DNA from: Pollenia angustigena
Taxonomy: Eukaryota > Arthropoda > Insecta > Diptera > Polleniidae
DNA: 64,000 nucleotides
NCBI GenBank assembly: GCA_930367215.1
Contig: OV884059.1
Coordinates: forward strand, 235,971,803 to 236,035,802
Reading direction: 5' to 3'
Shown here: in pieces, positions 11,501 through 22,864 of the stretch
Position numbering within the stretch: the first letter of the stretch is position 1
Layout: each line of letters begins with the position of its first letter
The notes under the pieces: generated by a model
What the model was told of the DNA's origin: nothing
The model's input: the letters and a program-made list of their open reading frames with translations, nothing else
The model's database searches: none
Made by a program: the position numbers and the translations under genes

Positions 11501-13507
11501 AATGTGTTCTTTTTTACTACACACACTGCATCCAAGGGTTCCAATATTAATAGCCCACTGGGTTGTGAAGCTTTCATATGATATTGTTCACAACAAGAAT
11601 AGAAACGTTCCCATAATCTTGTAGATATTTCTAAATAATCATCATCCGAAACATCAAAGTCTTTAACTTCATTTTGAATTTCGTCTTCGATGGCTTGACA
11701 AACGTGTTCCTTCAGCAAAGTCATAGTACAATGTTTTCCCTCAAAACGAACATTTGATCTACGAAACATCTTAAAGAAAAAAAAGCGATAAAAAAAAGAA
11801 ACAGTTTAAGCCAATCACTTACAAATAAAGCTTTTGCTATAACGGTACGTTCAAATTTTCCGGGATGGAAAATATATGAACAGTAGGCTTCTCTTGGATC
11901 CATACCTTGCTCCATACCTAGACAATAACGGTCTGGTGGTGGCTCCATAGCTGCCGATACCCAATTCATACCCATCCCCCGTACAAGTGAAAAACTTGAT
12001 ATACTAAATTCACCCTCTGCATTACTCCATAGCCCCCATATTCTAGAGTCGCAAACATCAAAGTCGGTTAAATCCAATTGAGGGGCCGATATTATTTTAC
12101 GTCGTTGTAAATTTAATGCGCTATTCCCCGAATTAATTTGCAATTGGAGGCACACAAACTCAGAGCCAGACGAATGAGAAAGAAATGCACAAAAACTTGT
12201 ATCGGTAATTTTTCTTAATGCATTGCTTTGAGCTGTAATAAAAAAGTTATTTATTATTAAGAGTTATATCTTTCTAAACAAATAAACTTACGTCCTTGCA
12301 TTCGCTGTTCACTGCCCTCTCGTACACAATTAATGGCGCAAACTATTTGCATAATAATAGTTGACCAAACACGTAAATAATCGTTGCGGTATAGAGCCAA
12401 AAGTAAAATTTGATTGTTAATACAGGTAAATACCAAAGAATTAGCATGGTCAGAATCAGATGTATCCGTTTTACCACTACAATACAAAATTGTTTTAAAT
12501 TGTTGGTTGTGTTTAAAAATCATTGAAAACGAAAAAAAATTAATGAGTTTTAAAACAAAATTTTTTCTAACTTAATGGAAGATAGAAAATTACTTACATA
12601 AAAAATTCTTTTTATAACATACATAAAAGATATTTAACATTTTAAAACTTACGTAAATGCTCCTTTTATATTAGAAAATATTCTCGGCATGATATGATGT
12701 TCTTTTAATTGATGTCCAATAGTATGTCCGGTTGAACAGTTCATTGTATACAACATCAAAACATTTTGGCAAGCTAAAGCAAAATAGGCCTCTTCTCCAT
12801 TCAACGACAAAAAACTAGCAGCAGCATGAGGTATATGATTATCTAAAGTGAAAGAGGAATTATTAGAATGAAATCTTCTCAAACCACGTAGTTCACTTTA
12901 AAATCATTTACTTGATGGACCCAAATTATCTATAACATAAAAACTACTTGGATCACGGGCAGACGCTGCATTGGCGTCTTTAAATATCGAAAATGACTGC
13001 AAGTCATTAAAATCCACAGAAGTAATATTTCCATTTCCTGTTCCGAAATTTTCTGTACACGAACCATCAGCTACTGAGTCCGGGTGAGGAAAGCATATAC
13101 GATGAAGGCTGCACACAGTGCTAACCAGCAAAACAATATGTTTTCCCTGCTCAACAATGTTAACAGCTATGACAGGGGAATCTGTAAACTTGTAGCGAAT
13201 ATTATTTTGATATAGATTGAAATCCAAACTTATTTCTGACAATTCCAAGATGTCTTGATATGAGCGCCAATAAATATAGCGATTGCGATTGTGGTTTAAC
13301 GAAACATTTTTATAGCAATAACCACCAGCTTTTTCAGCCACTTTAATGTCCTGCAAAGTGCTATGTGTACCACCTAAAAACAAGAACTGCAAATTACTTT
13401 CGATTGAAAAGAAGAATTTTGTATTTACCCGTGTTTAATATTATTTCATGCCATTCTTCTTGGCATGAATTTGTTGTAATGACTTCGCGATAACTTAGAC
13501 TTTCCAT
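8541..13507 (-). CDS. Nup160: Nup160, scaffold nucleoporin of the Nup107-160 (Y) complex
   Basis: Seven exons on the minus strand join in frame: 13507-13429, 13373-12912, 12842-12653, 12476-12292, 12232-11823, 11769-9837 and 9595-8541. All introns start GT and end AG. The predicted protein is about 1437 aa, close to the roughly 1400 aa usual for insect Nup160. The N-terminal part (about residues 1-450; motifs YREVI, STLQDIKVAEKAGGYCY, VFTCINNQILLLALYRND) matches the beta-propeller half. The long exon 6 and exon 7 are the alpha-helical half (motifs LPVDILECLRSQFMPDVL and ALKLAKGFLISVLPIFDSLA). Known role: assembly of the nuclear pore outer ring and mRNA export. No membrane segment is seen. The start ATG at 13507 gives MESLSYREV, in line with relatives. 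No damage was seen. Function comes from family resemblance. Confidence 0.95.
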
Positions 13508-14223
13508 TGATAATTAATCAATAGGTTTTTACTTTGAAAATTGTTTAAATATGTTTTAATTTGGTGCACAATATAATAACTAATCGGCGGCAATTTTTTA
13601 ACATAACCTAATATTGAAATGTCAAATGTGTAAACAACTAGGAAGTGTTCTGTAGCCTGGAGATTTTTTGTGGTGTATTCAGGGTTACCAGTAGATATTT
13701 TTAAAAAGTAGCTCAAAAGAACGTTTTATAAAAATAAAGTCGTTTACCCTATTTTATTGATGACATCTTGAAAGTAAATGTTGAAGTTTCTAGTTTTTAG
13801 GTTTTTTTAATAACAGTTTTATGGATTCGTTTGTAAATTGAAATTTTCGATCACACCCGTCACAATAAAAGTGCAAAAGTTTAATAAAATTGTCACTTTC
13901 CAACAATTATAAAGTAGGTGCAACTATTAATAAAATTATATTGTGTACACCACCTTCTTAATATCAGAGAATTTAGTTAAAGGAAATATTTGGTCACACC
14001 AAGTATAACTCATATTTTTTCAATGGATGTCAAAAATAGAAAACGGTTGCTAAGGAAGAAATTTGATTAAATAAATAAAAAATAAACAGCATTTGGCTTT
14101 AGAAAGAGAAAGGGTCAGGGAAAGAAGAGATGCTAAGAAGAATATGGTGGATAAGAAATCAATGTTTGGGTTTTCTTAAAAATTATTATTAACGAACTCA
14201 TAACAGAGCCTGATTCAAAAATC
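13508..14223. other. Nup160 upstream region
   Basis: AT-rich, no open frame of note. It contains GATCACACCCGTCAC at 13849-13863 and GGTCACACC near 13992, related to the repeated motif at 16117-16176. It probably holds the Nup160 promoter; no TATA box could be assigned. Confidence 0.45.
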
Positions 14224-14231
14224 GGTAAAAT

Positions 14232-15747
14232 CAAGGTCTATCCAATAGGTCTGCTTAAGAAGCCAGGAGGCTTATTCTGAATTGCGATGCGAAAATCAAT
14301 GCGATGCGCAAATGAAATGCGATGCGAAAGAAAATTGGTATTCTGTTAGACTTTCGCAATCGCATTCGCAATTTATTATAAATTGTGGCAACGCTGCTCA
14401 AATATACGTAAAGGGCATAATAAATCACACAAAATGCTTGGCAAACACACACATTATTTCCGTTTGGTTTTTGTTTTGTTTTCAATGAATGCAGATGCCA
14501 ATATTGCTGCGGCAATTTTGTTGCTTTTAGCTTAAAACGGAGAAGAAATTATAAAATAAAGGCAAAAAATTTAAAGTAAACAGTTTTTAAACTTAATTTA
14601 ATATTAAAAATTAATTGAATTGAATACATTTAGCATTAGACGCCACAAAAAGTTTGACAAATATCCAACATGTCTGCCAAATATTAAAATTTTTTAATAT
14701 TTCTGCAAACATTGCTTCAAATGTTTGTCCAAACAGCAAACACCCCAATTAACAACACACAATGTTTGTACAAACGTAAAATTTTGACATGTTTGCCAAG
14801 CCATTTGTGAGGTTTATTATGCCCTTAAGTGTCAATAAACGTCAAATTAAAAATAATTAAATTGTTTGTGTTTGGCTGTGAAAATTGTTTAAAAAATATA
14901 TTTAGGACATTCTGTAATAAGAAAAAATAATAAAAATGGATTTTGTGGCACTGCGGTTCGACGACGAAGAAAATGTTTTGTGTGTACTTTAAAATAGGCC
15001 CAAACCTATTAAAATTAAAGTTGAAGGCAAATATTTTTTAACTGGTTTATATATTTCATGCTTTTTCCATCCTGCAGCTTCTCTAATAGGTGGTTCATTG
15101 ATATTTAGTTCTTCAGTGAACGTTTGTCACAAAGTATTTGCCGACTGACTTGCATTTGGTGCTTATTCATAAATTCTATCATTATCATTATTTGAAATTT
15201 ACGCAGTTTGGTGGTCTAAATTAATTAAGTGAATTAAATAATAAATATATGATGAATAAATAAATAAAATATTATCTTTCACTAACATGTTTGTACTTTG
15301 CGAATGCTATTTTGTTGTCGAATAAATTTTGCGCATTTGACATTTGTTTTCGCAATGTAGAATACCGACTTGTCACCTTTTCGCATTTGAAATGCGATTA
15401 AAAAAAAAAACTTTGCGAATATCGCAATTCAGAATAGCAATTGTTCGCATTTATGCATTTTCGCATCGCATTGATTTTCGCATCGCAATTCAGAATAAGC
15501 CTCCAGATGTTTATTTGGTTTTTTCCTCAACGATATCAAGAGTTGTTTACATTTTCCTTATACGTGTATATTTTTGTTTACTTTTTTGGTTTTTTGCCAC
15601 ACATACATGCACACAAAACACATTTTTCCTTTTGTTTTGCCTATGTAATAGTAAGATTTTGACAACGGCGAGGAATTTAACACAAACAAAATGCCTGTTG
15701 TTTTTTGTATTGTTGTAGTAGTAAGCAGACCTATTGGATAGGCCTTG
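14232..15747. mobile_element. Family-G hAT-like MITE, copy 3, interrupted by a 1.2-kb element
   Basis: The ends are CAAGGTCTATCCAATAGG and GGATAGGCCTTG, flanked by a perfect 8-bp duplication GGTAAAAT (14224-14231 and 15748-15755). The interior is colinear with 6999-8350 but lacks that copy's inserts. Near 15650 it reads ATGTAATAGTAAGATTTTG, the unfilled version of the family-A site. It carries the 14267-15503 element. Confidence 0.9.
14267..15503. mobile_element. Non-autonomous Harbinger-like element (about 1.24 kb)
   Basis: The ends are GAGGCTTATTCTGAATTGCG and its exact reverse complement, with direct CAG at 14264-14266 and 15504-15506. The related empty site at 8310-8325 has CCAGATG once. 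The ends resemble those of the 28086-29599 Harbinger element (GGGGTTATTATGTAATTCG). An internal ATG at 14936 opens MDFVALRFDDEEN, resembling MDSVALWLEDSDKE at 28389, so it seems a deletion derivative of a transposase-coding element. Confidence 0.75.
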
Positions 15748-16116
15748 GGTAAAATATTTTTAACATTTGTCATGCTCCACACGCTTCTTAAGATAAAGTA
15801 GTAAATATTAGTCAAAAAAAATACCCAATATTAAAAAAATGCATAAACCTTAAAAAAGCAGATGCAACGTCTGTGTTTATATATTTATCTGAATTTGAAA
15901 AAATATTTTTAAAAAATACTCGCCTGGAATATTATGCTGTCTTTGATAGTACGGAAAGCGAATAAATTTGTCATATTATTTTCTAATGAGTTTATTTTTA
16001 AGTTTGTTACATTAATGAATTCAATAAGTGTGTCAATAATTCATTCGAGTTTTCTTACTAGAAAGTAACACTCGTCACAATTTAAAACAAGTTTTTTAGT
16101 GAAAATTTTTTTGTAC

Positions 16117-16176
16117 GGTCACACCCGTCACAACCTTATAATGTATTATAATGAGTATCGTGGTCACACCCGTCAC
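16117..16176 (+). promoter_or_regulatory. Paired GGTCACACCCGTCAC motif
   Basis: Two identical 15-mers start at 16117 and 16162, 45 bp apart. The core GGTCACAC resembles the Drosophila core-promoter Motif 1 (TGGTCACAC), bound by M1BP at housekeeping promoters. Related copies lie 5' of Nup160 at 13849 and 13992. The regulatory role is inferred. Confidence 0.4.
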
Positions 16177-16442
16177 TATGGAAAAGCGGATTTTTCCAAT
16201 TGCATTACGTTGACGCCGCGCTATTTGGGTTAACTTCATACATTTTGTATAAGCATGAGAATTTTTGACAGATTGAAAACGCTTTACGCGCTCTTTAGGT
16301 TGGTCTGTTAGAAATCATTGTGCAAACAATTGTATTAACAAAAACAAAACATCGACAACAGCAGGCTCCACTATTAAAATTCATGTGTGCACAAGGAATT
16401 GTTTGCTGTTTTAACATAGCGAAGTCTAATCTAGACGGTCTG

Positions 16443-16630
16443 AAGGGCCAAATACACTTGTCAAATGCTAGTCCAGCGGCCGGATTTATCGTGTACGTGT
16501 GCTGGACGTAATATTCGCCGCCACATCTAAATTTTTTTCATCCAGCATCGTCGGTGTGACACATCTAAACACATTTTCACTACTCCTACCACAATCCTTG
16601 ATGAGTATTTGATCAATGTATTTGGGCCTT
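16443..16630. mobile_element. Small MITE-like inverted-repeat element
   Basis: Ends AAGGGCCAAATACA and TGTATTTGGGCCTT. TAGACG occurs at 16432-16437 and again at 16631-16636, a possible duplication if the left end is placed six bases further out. A related right end occurs near 50835-50860. Confidence 0.5.
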
Positions 16631-17206
16631 TAGACGTGGTTTTGTTACCATGATTTTTTTTTTTTTATTGTAGTGAATTCTTGTTGAAGGCGAATTCGGT
16701 TAAAGATAAACTCACCTTGGGTCTGCTCTTACAAATTGCCACTTCACTACCAAAAAAGCTTTGCTTCGTTTTCTCATTCTTTGAAAACAACCTTTGCAAC
16801 TGATTTGGTCCTTTTTCACACGTCACTTTTTTTCACCACTGACTTACTCTGTGCTGCTCTCAGAACAGAGCAGTTTTCCGAACGATAGCATCTACATATA
16901 AATCTGGCAGCTATGATTTTATTATGAAAAATTATTCACATTAGTATTGCCAACCATAATTAGTCTGATTGACAGAAGCGACTTTTTACCGCTCTGTCAT
17001 TTCATATTTTTCATCAGTATTTTGCAAATAAACAGTTGATAAAAGAAAAGCAACATAAGACAAATATTGTTTCTTAAAAATTTATTTTCACATTTTTATT
17101 AGAGTTTATGGTTTGTTAATATCCCGGAGACTTATTGCATTTTTAATGAATCGATTGGTTAACAGTTCTCCGAAATTTTATTTACCACTTTTTAAAATTT
17201 TTCAAT

Positions 17207-20203
17207 ATGGGAAAAACTCAATTTTGCCGTATTTGCCGAACAGAAAAGAATCTTAAATATACGACAAAGGAGTTAAGACAATTAAACAAAAAACAATTGC
17301 TTTTGGCACATGCGACACAACAGGGTCAAGCAAACAGTAGGGCTTCTAAAAAGGTAAGACTCATTTCTTTGCCTGAACGAGAACACACATACCAATACAC
17401 TATTTTATGGATATTGTATATGGGTGATTTCATATTAAACAATGCAATTCTTGTTAAACAAATTTTGGAATTTCTTAAACAGCTTTTACTCACCACACCC
17501 ACATTGGGTAATATCTGCCAGGTTTGTGATGAACGCATACAGATTTTTCATCGTTTAGATGATGGTGGCCATGATAGCAGCAGTGATGTTGAAATTGAAG
17601 TTATTCCCAATACAAATGAAAAACTGCCAATGAGTCTTGTTGACTCTTTATCTAATGGAGATTTTCTTCAACGAGCAGAACGTCCAGAAACACCGGTCAT
17701 TGTAGACGATGATGACATGCTGTTTAATATTTTTATGCAAAAGTTTGATCAAAAAACACAACTGCAACGCCATCCAATGGATTCATCATTGGCTCGACAG
17801 CAAACGGAGGGACAACTTGCAAATCAATTTCATACAACTTATACTCCCCCGCAATCTACAGAAGGTGGTAGTGAAGGTGATGAAGCTAAAGTAGTAGAGA
17901 TTTTATCATCACGCGAAAGCACTCCCGCACTGTCACAATCATTGCCTCCACCTTTTTCAGGGTCTCATCTGGTTGATCCACAGGGTCATAGAATAGTGGC
18001 CATTATAGACTTGGACGACATAGATGAGAATGAGCAAAAATTTGATGAAGAAAGACAAAGTGGTTTATTGACTCCATCAACAAGTTCCTCTAATGTATTA
18101 TCATTTGCAGAAAAAAATGAGAACAGGTCTGTCTCTTTAAAGCCTTCCAAAAATTCGAATGTTGTAAGTCCAAGTGTGAATAAAACTTGCAAATCTTCCC
18201 AAGTAGAAGAAGAAGATGACGAAATTGTGTTTCGGAAAGTGGATACCGAAAGGGAAAAATCTCCCGTGTCCAAAAAGAAAAAACGTAAAAATTACGATGA
18301 AAAAGAACTGAGACTAGTAGCCAGTTTGAGTTTAGTTTCAAGTGATTCGGAGTCGGAATACAGTGAGAGAAAAATTCAAAAACTTTCAACTGAAACTTCG
18401 ACGTTTGTCGTAAAGAAAACTTTTGATTGTAACGTTTGCAAATTAAAATTTCTTGATGATGAAAGCTTCACCGAACACGAACGAGATCATCAAGAAGTAA
18501 AGTGTACATTGTGCCAGGTTTCTTTTCTACAAGTCAAACGCTTAATCCATCATATGAGACGTAAACATAGAGAATACAATGGTGATGTTTTACTAGAAAA
18601 GCCACGTGCTGGTCAGGATAGTTGCATGACCATTCGTTTGCGGTATATGCAACGTACAACCTTTTACGAATGCCAGTTATGTGGTCGTATTGACGACGTG
18701 TTTAGAGAACATAAAGAACACATAATAGAAAAACATCCCAACGAGTCTAAATCGCTTAAAGATCCTATAATGAAACAACTAAAATGTCCAGTATGTAAAG
18801 GAAAATGCGGTGCTCAGTATTTGTCATTGTGTCGACATATAATAAGTTCACATGGGTATCGGGAGTACAAAAGTTATTTGAGAGAGTTGGTACATGTGAG
18901 TGCATTCGGTTGGAATGCAGCACGACAACAAGAAGTAGCTAAAACGGCAAAAATATTTCAATTTATTAAAAGGAAAACGTTTTTCTTCGAATGTAAAATT
19001 TGTCGTAAAGTGGTGGCCGGCTATCTAAATCACTTAAGACATGCCAATGAACACCCAACATTTGCCACTAATAAGACCAAAGTAAAAAGAACTGCCTCTA
19101 AAGAAATCATAGGAACTAAAACCGCCCCTATTAAACGCTTATTGAAAACCACGAACTTGAACAAGTTAAATGAAAATGTGCGAAATAATAAAGAAAGTTT
19201 ATCAAAAAAACTGGGGAAAGTAGATTTATCAAAAAATGTGGTAAATAATAAAAAATTACAAAATAAATCAAAAAAATTAGAAAAAGTAATAAACAAATCT
19301 AAGAAAATGCTAAAACCCATTAAAAATGATGTACAAAAACCCAAATTTAAATCAAATCAAACCGAAAAAGTGAAGAAACCGTCTAAAATAGTTAAATCCA
19401 AAAACCATGGATCTGTAGCGGAAAATAGATCTAAAAAAAGTATGCAAATAAAAAGTAAATTAAGCCCTAAGAATAGGGAACTACAGAAATTACCAAGTGG
19501 AGAAAAATTAACCAAAGTAAAATCTAAAAGAGAATCAAGCAAAAAAGACTCTGAAAAAACTAAAGATAAATCAATAAGATCAAAAATCAAAGGCACTGAA
19601 ACTTTAAAGTCACAAGTAAAAAAAATTAAAGTTAAAGCCGCCATACGGCAGATCGATCTGCAAAAATATAAATGTAAATATTGCTTAAAAAAGTTTAAAG
19701 GTTTTCGATTATATAATTTACATCTTCTACAACAACATAAAGAAATTGAGTACACTAAATGTAACAAATGCAATAAATTTTATTCAGATTCCTTTAACTT
19801 GGAACAACATATCAAACAATGTTCACAAATATTCTCCACACTCAAACATAAACGTAAATTCTCAAAAAGAACCTCATCTGCAGAAAACTCAACAGTAAGT
19901 TTTCCACCATGTGTAACAAAAGTGCCTGAAAAGTGTGATATGAGTTCAGAAAATTATTTATGGCTTAAAGACTTGTTAAAATTAAAAAATTCACCACAAA
20001 TTAGTGATAATAATAAAAATTGTATTGGATCAACTGATACTGCCTTCTTCATACAAAAACAATTAAACTTTCAATGTCGTTATTGTCTGCATTTTTTTGT
20101 CAATAACAAAGACTTGGAAGAACATAAAAACCAACATCATTTACAAAATCCTGATATTTTTATTAAATATAAACCACTTAAAACTAAAAATATAAATAAA
20201 TGA
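17207..20203 (+). CDS. ZAD-type C2H2 zinc-finger protein
   Basis: One open frame of 998 codons. Near the N-terminus, C7-x2-C10 (FCRIC) and C104-x2-C107 (ICQVC) look like the four cysteines of a zinc-finger-associated domain, a dimerisation module common in insect transcription factors. Residues 115-400 are acidic and Ser/Thr-rich, likely disordered. C2H2-like fingers begin near residues 408 (CNVC), 433 (CTLC), 488 (CQLC), 526 (CPVC), 595 (CKIC), 823 (CKYC), 851 (CNKC) and 956 (CRYC). A strongly Lys-rich linker spans about 615-800. It is probably a nuclear DNA-binding protein. Orthologue not recognised. In-frame GTAAGA at 17354 and CAG ending 17482 could be a 129-nt intron; removing it would bring the two Cys pairs to 50-residue spacing, more typical of ZAD. 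The ATG at 17207 is chosen because FCRIC follows at once, as in the family. Confidence 0.85.
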   Translation: MGKTQFCRICRTEKNLKYTTKELRQLNKKQLLLAHATQQGQANSRASKKVRLISLPEREHTYQYTILWILYMGDFILNNAILVKQILEFLKQLLLTTPTLGNICQVCDERIQIFHRLDDGGHDSSSDVEIEVIPNTNEKLPMSLVDSLSNGDFLQRAERPETPVIVDDDDMLFNIFMQKFDQKTQLQRHPMDSSLARQQTEGQLANQFHTTYTPPQSTEGGSEGDEAKVVEILSSRESTPALSQSLPPPFSGSHLVDPQGHRIVAIIDLDDIDENEQKFDEERQSGLLTPSTSSSNVLSFAEKNENRSVSLKPSKNSNVVSPSVNKTCKSSQVEEEDDEIVFRKVDTEREKSPVSKKKKRKNYDEKELRLVASLSLVSSDSESEYSERKIQKLSTETSTFVVKKTFDCNVCKLKFLDDESFTEHERDHQEVKCTLCQVSFLQVKRLIHHMRRKHREYNGDVLLEKPRAGQDSCMTIRLRYMQRTTFYECQLCGRIDDVFREHKEHIIEKHPNESKSLKDPIMKQLKCPVCKGKCGAQYLSLCRHIISSHGYREYKSYLRELVHVSAFGWNAARQQEVAKTAKIFQFIKRKTFFFECKICRKVVAGYLNHLRHANEHPTFATNKTKVKRTASKEIIGTKTAPIKRLLKTTNLNKLNENVRNNKESLSKKLGKVDLSKNVVNNKKLQNKSKKLEKVINKSKKMLKPIKNDVQKPKFKSNQTEKVKKPSKIVKSKNHGSVAENRSKKSMQIKSKLSPKNRELQKLPSGEKLTKVKSKRESSKKDSEKTKDKSIRSKIKGTETLKSQVKKIKVKAAIRQIDLQKYKCKYCLKKFKGFRLYNLHLLQQHKEIEYTKCNKCNKFYSDSFNLEQHIKQCSQIFSTLKHKRKFSKRTSSAENSTVSFPPCVTKVPEKCDMSSENYLWLKDLLKLKNSPQISDNNKNCIGSTDTAFFIQKQLNFQCRYCLHFFVNNKDLEEHKNQHHLQNPDIFIKYKPLKTKNINK

Positions 20204-20477
20204 ATATTAGTTTGTATTTTAATATACATAAGTATGTTATCATTATGTTTTTAATAACTTTAACAAACACGTTTTTTTCATGCTGAATTGGGCAATTGAT
20301 TTTCTTACATTTATAACTAATTCATTAAACTAACTAGTTTAATTATTTTATTTTATAGTTCTCAAACATTTGCTAAATTTTATGTACCAACATTCTTATA
20401 CATAAGTAAATTTTAGGATTATTTTAATTTAAATAATAGCAAATGTAAGATATTCCTCTTTTTAAATTGGGAAACAA

Positions 20478-20483
20478 AATAAA
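20478..20483 (+). terminator. Polyadenylation signal of the zinc-finger gene
   Basis: AATAAA about 275 bases after the stop codon, the clearest such hexamer downstream. Confidence 0.5.
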
Positions 20484-20540
20484 GCTGAGTACTTTTCTTG
20501 AAGTTCACCTCATTTTTATTAAACTCTCATTTTTTAGAGT

Positions 20541-21304
20541 AGGAATGTGCAATTAATCAGTAAATTGAAAAGAGTACTTAAACAGAATTTTGCTTAATTG
20601 ACTAATCAACATTTCTGATTAATTTAATAATTTTAGTTTTTTTTTTTTTAAAGGAATTTATTTTAAAAATTTATTAATCACGAAATTGGTTAATCAAATT
20701 TTTGAATAATAAAGTAATTGATTAAAAATTAAAGCTCTGTTTCCTTACTTTTTGGTTAAAGTTCGTGAAAATAAGAGTAAGAATACATTTCTCTCATAAA
20801 AAGATAAAAGTACGGGAACGCAAAAAAACAAATTGTTAACACAAAGCCGAACGTCAAAGTGTGTTGATATGTTTTATCATACATATATCAATTTTAACAG
20901 CAAATTTTTTAAAATTCTCTTAACATATCGTCTTCACCTGACAATTTTTGTCATACCAAACGTCAAACTTCATATTAAAAAAACGCTGACAAAAATTTTC
21001 GAGTTTTTTTTATATAGACTTTGACGTTTGGCATGACAAAAAATTGTCAGGTGAAGACGCTATGTAAGGAACACCAGGTTTTGGTTTGCCTTTTTTATTT
21101 TGTTATTTATTTTGTTTGTGCTATTAAAGCTGTTCAAAATTTGCGCGAAGAAAATTCTGGGCTGTTTCGTGCAATAAGAAAAATATTTTTTTCTCTCAAA
21201 GTACGGGAACGCTTTTCATGCAAATTGGGATCCCGACGGATCCCAAACTAGAGTAAAAAAACATAATTTTGATTATTCGATAATGTGATTAATTGCACAT
21301 TCCT
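20541..21304. mobile_element. MITE-like element with 19-bp ends (764 bp)
   Basis: Perfect inverted ends AGGAATGTGCAATTAATCA. No matching flank duplication was found. It contains the 141-bp element at 20924-21064. Non-coding. Confidence 0.7.
20924..21064. mobile_element. Family-E MITE (141 bp) with TAA duplication
   Basis: The ends are CATATCGTCTTCACC and GGTGAAGACGCTATG, with inverted similarity through TGTCATACCAAACGTCAAA. TAA on both sides (20921-20923 and 21065-21067). A sister copy is at 58433-58572. Confidence 0.82.
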
Positions 21305-21782
21305 TTGCAGACTCTTTCGTGCCTAAAATACTAATTTTAAAATCAGAATATAAAATGTTATCCAATAAATGTAATAAAAAATTTTTAATGCAATTTTATA
21401 GTAGTACCTACATTTATTTATTAAATCTATTAAATAAGAAAAATTATTGAATTAAATACATATAATTTTTTTTTGTTTTAAACATAGAGTACATGTTTTA
21501 AAAAATATAACAGATTTTGTATAAGGATGGGTGGGTGGTTGAGTGGCACAAAATTATTGTAAAAATTGTTATTGTGTTTTTTATTTTATTTAAAATATAC
21601 GTATCCAATTTTTATGTTTATATTTTCGCATAGCACTTTAAATATCTATTAATGGGATTGAACGTGTAGTAAAATTTATTGTGCTGTTTTCATGGCATTC
21701 GCTGGAACGTCAATGACCTCCTTGGTGACATCGACCGCGCTGACATCTGTTTTTTCGCGCACAGTTTCGAACACATTCAAGT

Positions 21783-22072
21783 CAGGGGGTTACCGCGTAT
21801 TTCGATTCGAAAGAAATCATTTACGGATTCGAACAATTTGTACTGTGTATTACGATTTTCGTAATCGTTCGAAACGATGACAGAGGTTGTATTTTTAAAA
21901 AATGGGAAATTTGATGAACAATTTTTGTTCGTAATAGAGAGTGGCTTTTAAGAAAGTGATTTTTTGTTTTCAATAAAGTATGAAAAACGTCCATTTATTC
22001 GAAACAAATATTACGAAAATCGTAATACACAGTACAAATTCTTCGAATCCGTAAATGATTTCTTTCGAAGTG
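21783..22072. mobile_element. MITE related to the 28-kb Harbinger element
   Basis: Imperfect inverted arms start GGGGGTTACCGCG and contain GAAATCATTTACGGATTCGA and TACGATTTTCGTAAT. The arms match the ends of 28086-29599, such as CGTAAATCTTTTCTTTCGAA near 29560. The right end lacks the terminal bases. Confidence 0.65.
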
Positions 22073-22486
22073 CCCATATGACTATCTCTTAAAAACAACA
22101 TTGTACAAGAATATGATATTTCGCAATATTTTAGCTCTTCTAGTCAACAACATAAGCCTCAAAGAAAGTTTTTTTTGCTAAAATTAATATTTTAGAAAAT
22201 ACAGCAAAATACTAAACATTTTATATACGTTTTATATACATACTTATGTATATAAAAGGGGGATTTAATGTCAAGTGACCCAATTTTGAAATAGATGTCT
22301 TTCGATTTGGTTGAAATGTACACCAAGGTTAGTCCTATTCGATAGTAGTTTAGACACAAATTTTCAACAAGATCGGTCAAAAAGTTTCAGAGTAAGAGGG
22401 GGTCAAAGTTTGCCACACAGGTGTTCTTTCTCATCCATTTAATTTATTACCTATTGGTGTTAACAAAATTTGTCTCAAGCAGCTTA

Positions 22487-22861
22487 CATAGCGTTTACAT
22501 TTGCCAGTACTGGCAAGACTTTGGGTGCGTTCGTAAATGCATCACTGCGCTGCATCAGAAAAGCAAACTTTTTTTAAAGCAGATAAAAAAATAATTATAA
22601 TGGGTTATTGTGTGACTTTTATTTTTGTGGAGTATTTCACAATTTTTTAGTCCACATTTACTTCACTGATAAATATATAACGATTTGAAATCACTGATGC
22701 AGCGCAGTGATGCATTTACGAACGCACCCAGTAGCAATTCATTCAAACTTTTTCACTAATACATAAACACTTTTACATTACTATTTTGTTTTTGCATTGT
22801 TTTGCCAACTAATATGTATATGCTTACTGTCTTGCCAGTACTGGCAAATGTAAACGCTGTG
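22487..22861. mobile_element. MITE with TTA duplication, itself carrying a nested MITE
   Basis: The ends are CATAGCGTTTACATTTGCC and, inverted, CACAGCGTTTACATTTGCC. They continue into the palindrome GCCAGTACTGGC. TTA on both sides (22484-22486 and 22862-22864). The first bases resemble family E (CATAG). Non-coding. Confidence 0.75.
22522..22730. mobile_element. Nested MITE with 36-bp near-perfect ends
   Basis: The inverted ends begin TGGGTGCGTTCGTAAATGCA and are near-identical for about 36 bp. It lies inside 22487-22861. The target duplication is not clear. Confidence 0.75.
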
Positions 22862-22864
22862 TTA

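Larger units (their letters stand above)
15756..17206. other. Intergenic region upstream of the zinc-finger gene
   Basis: Mostly AT-rich and non-coding. It contains two copies of GGTCACACCCGTCAC (16117-16131 and 16162-16176) and a small inverted-repeat element at 16443-16630. The promoter of the zinc-finger gene is presumably in the last few hundred bases. Confidence 0.5.
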
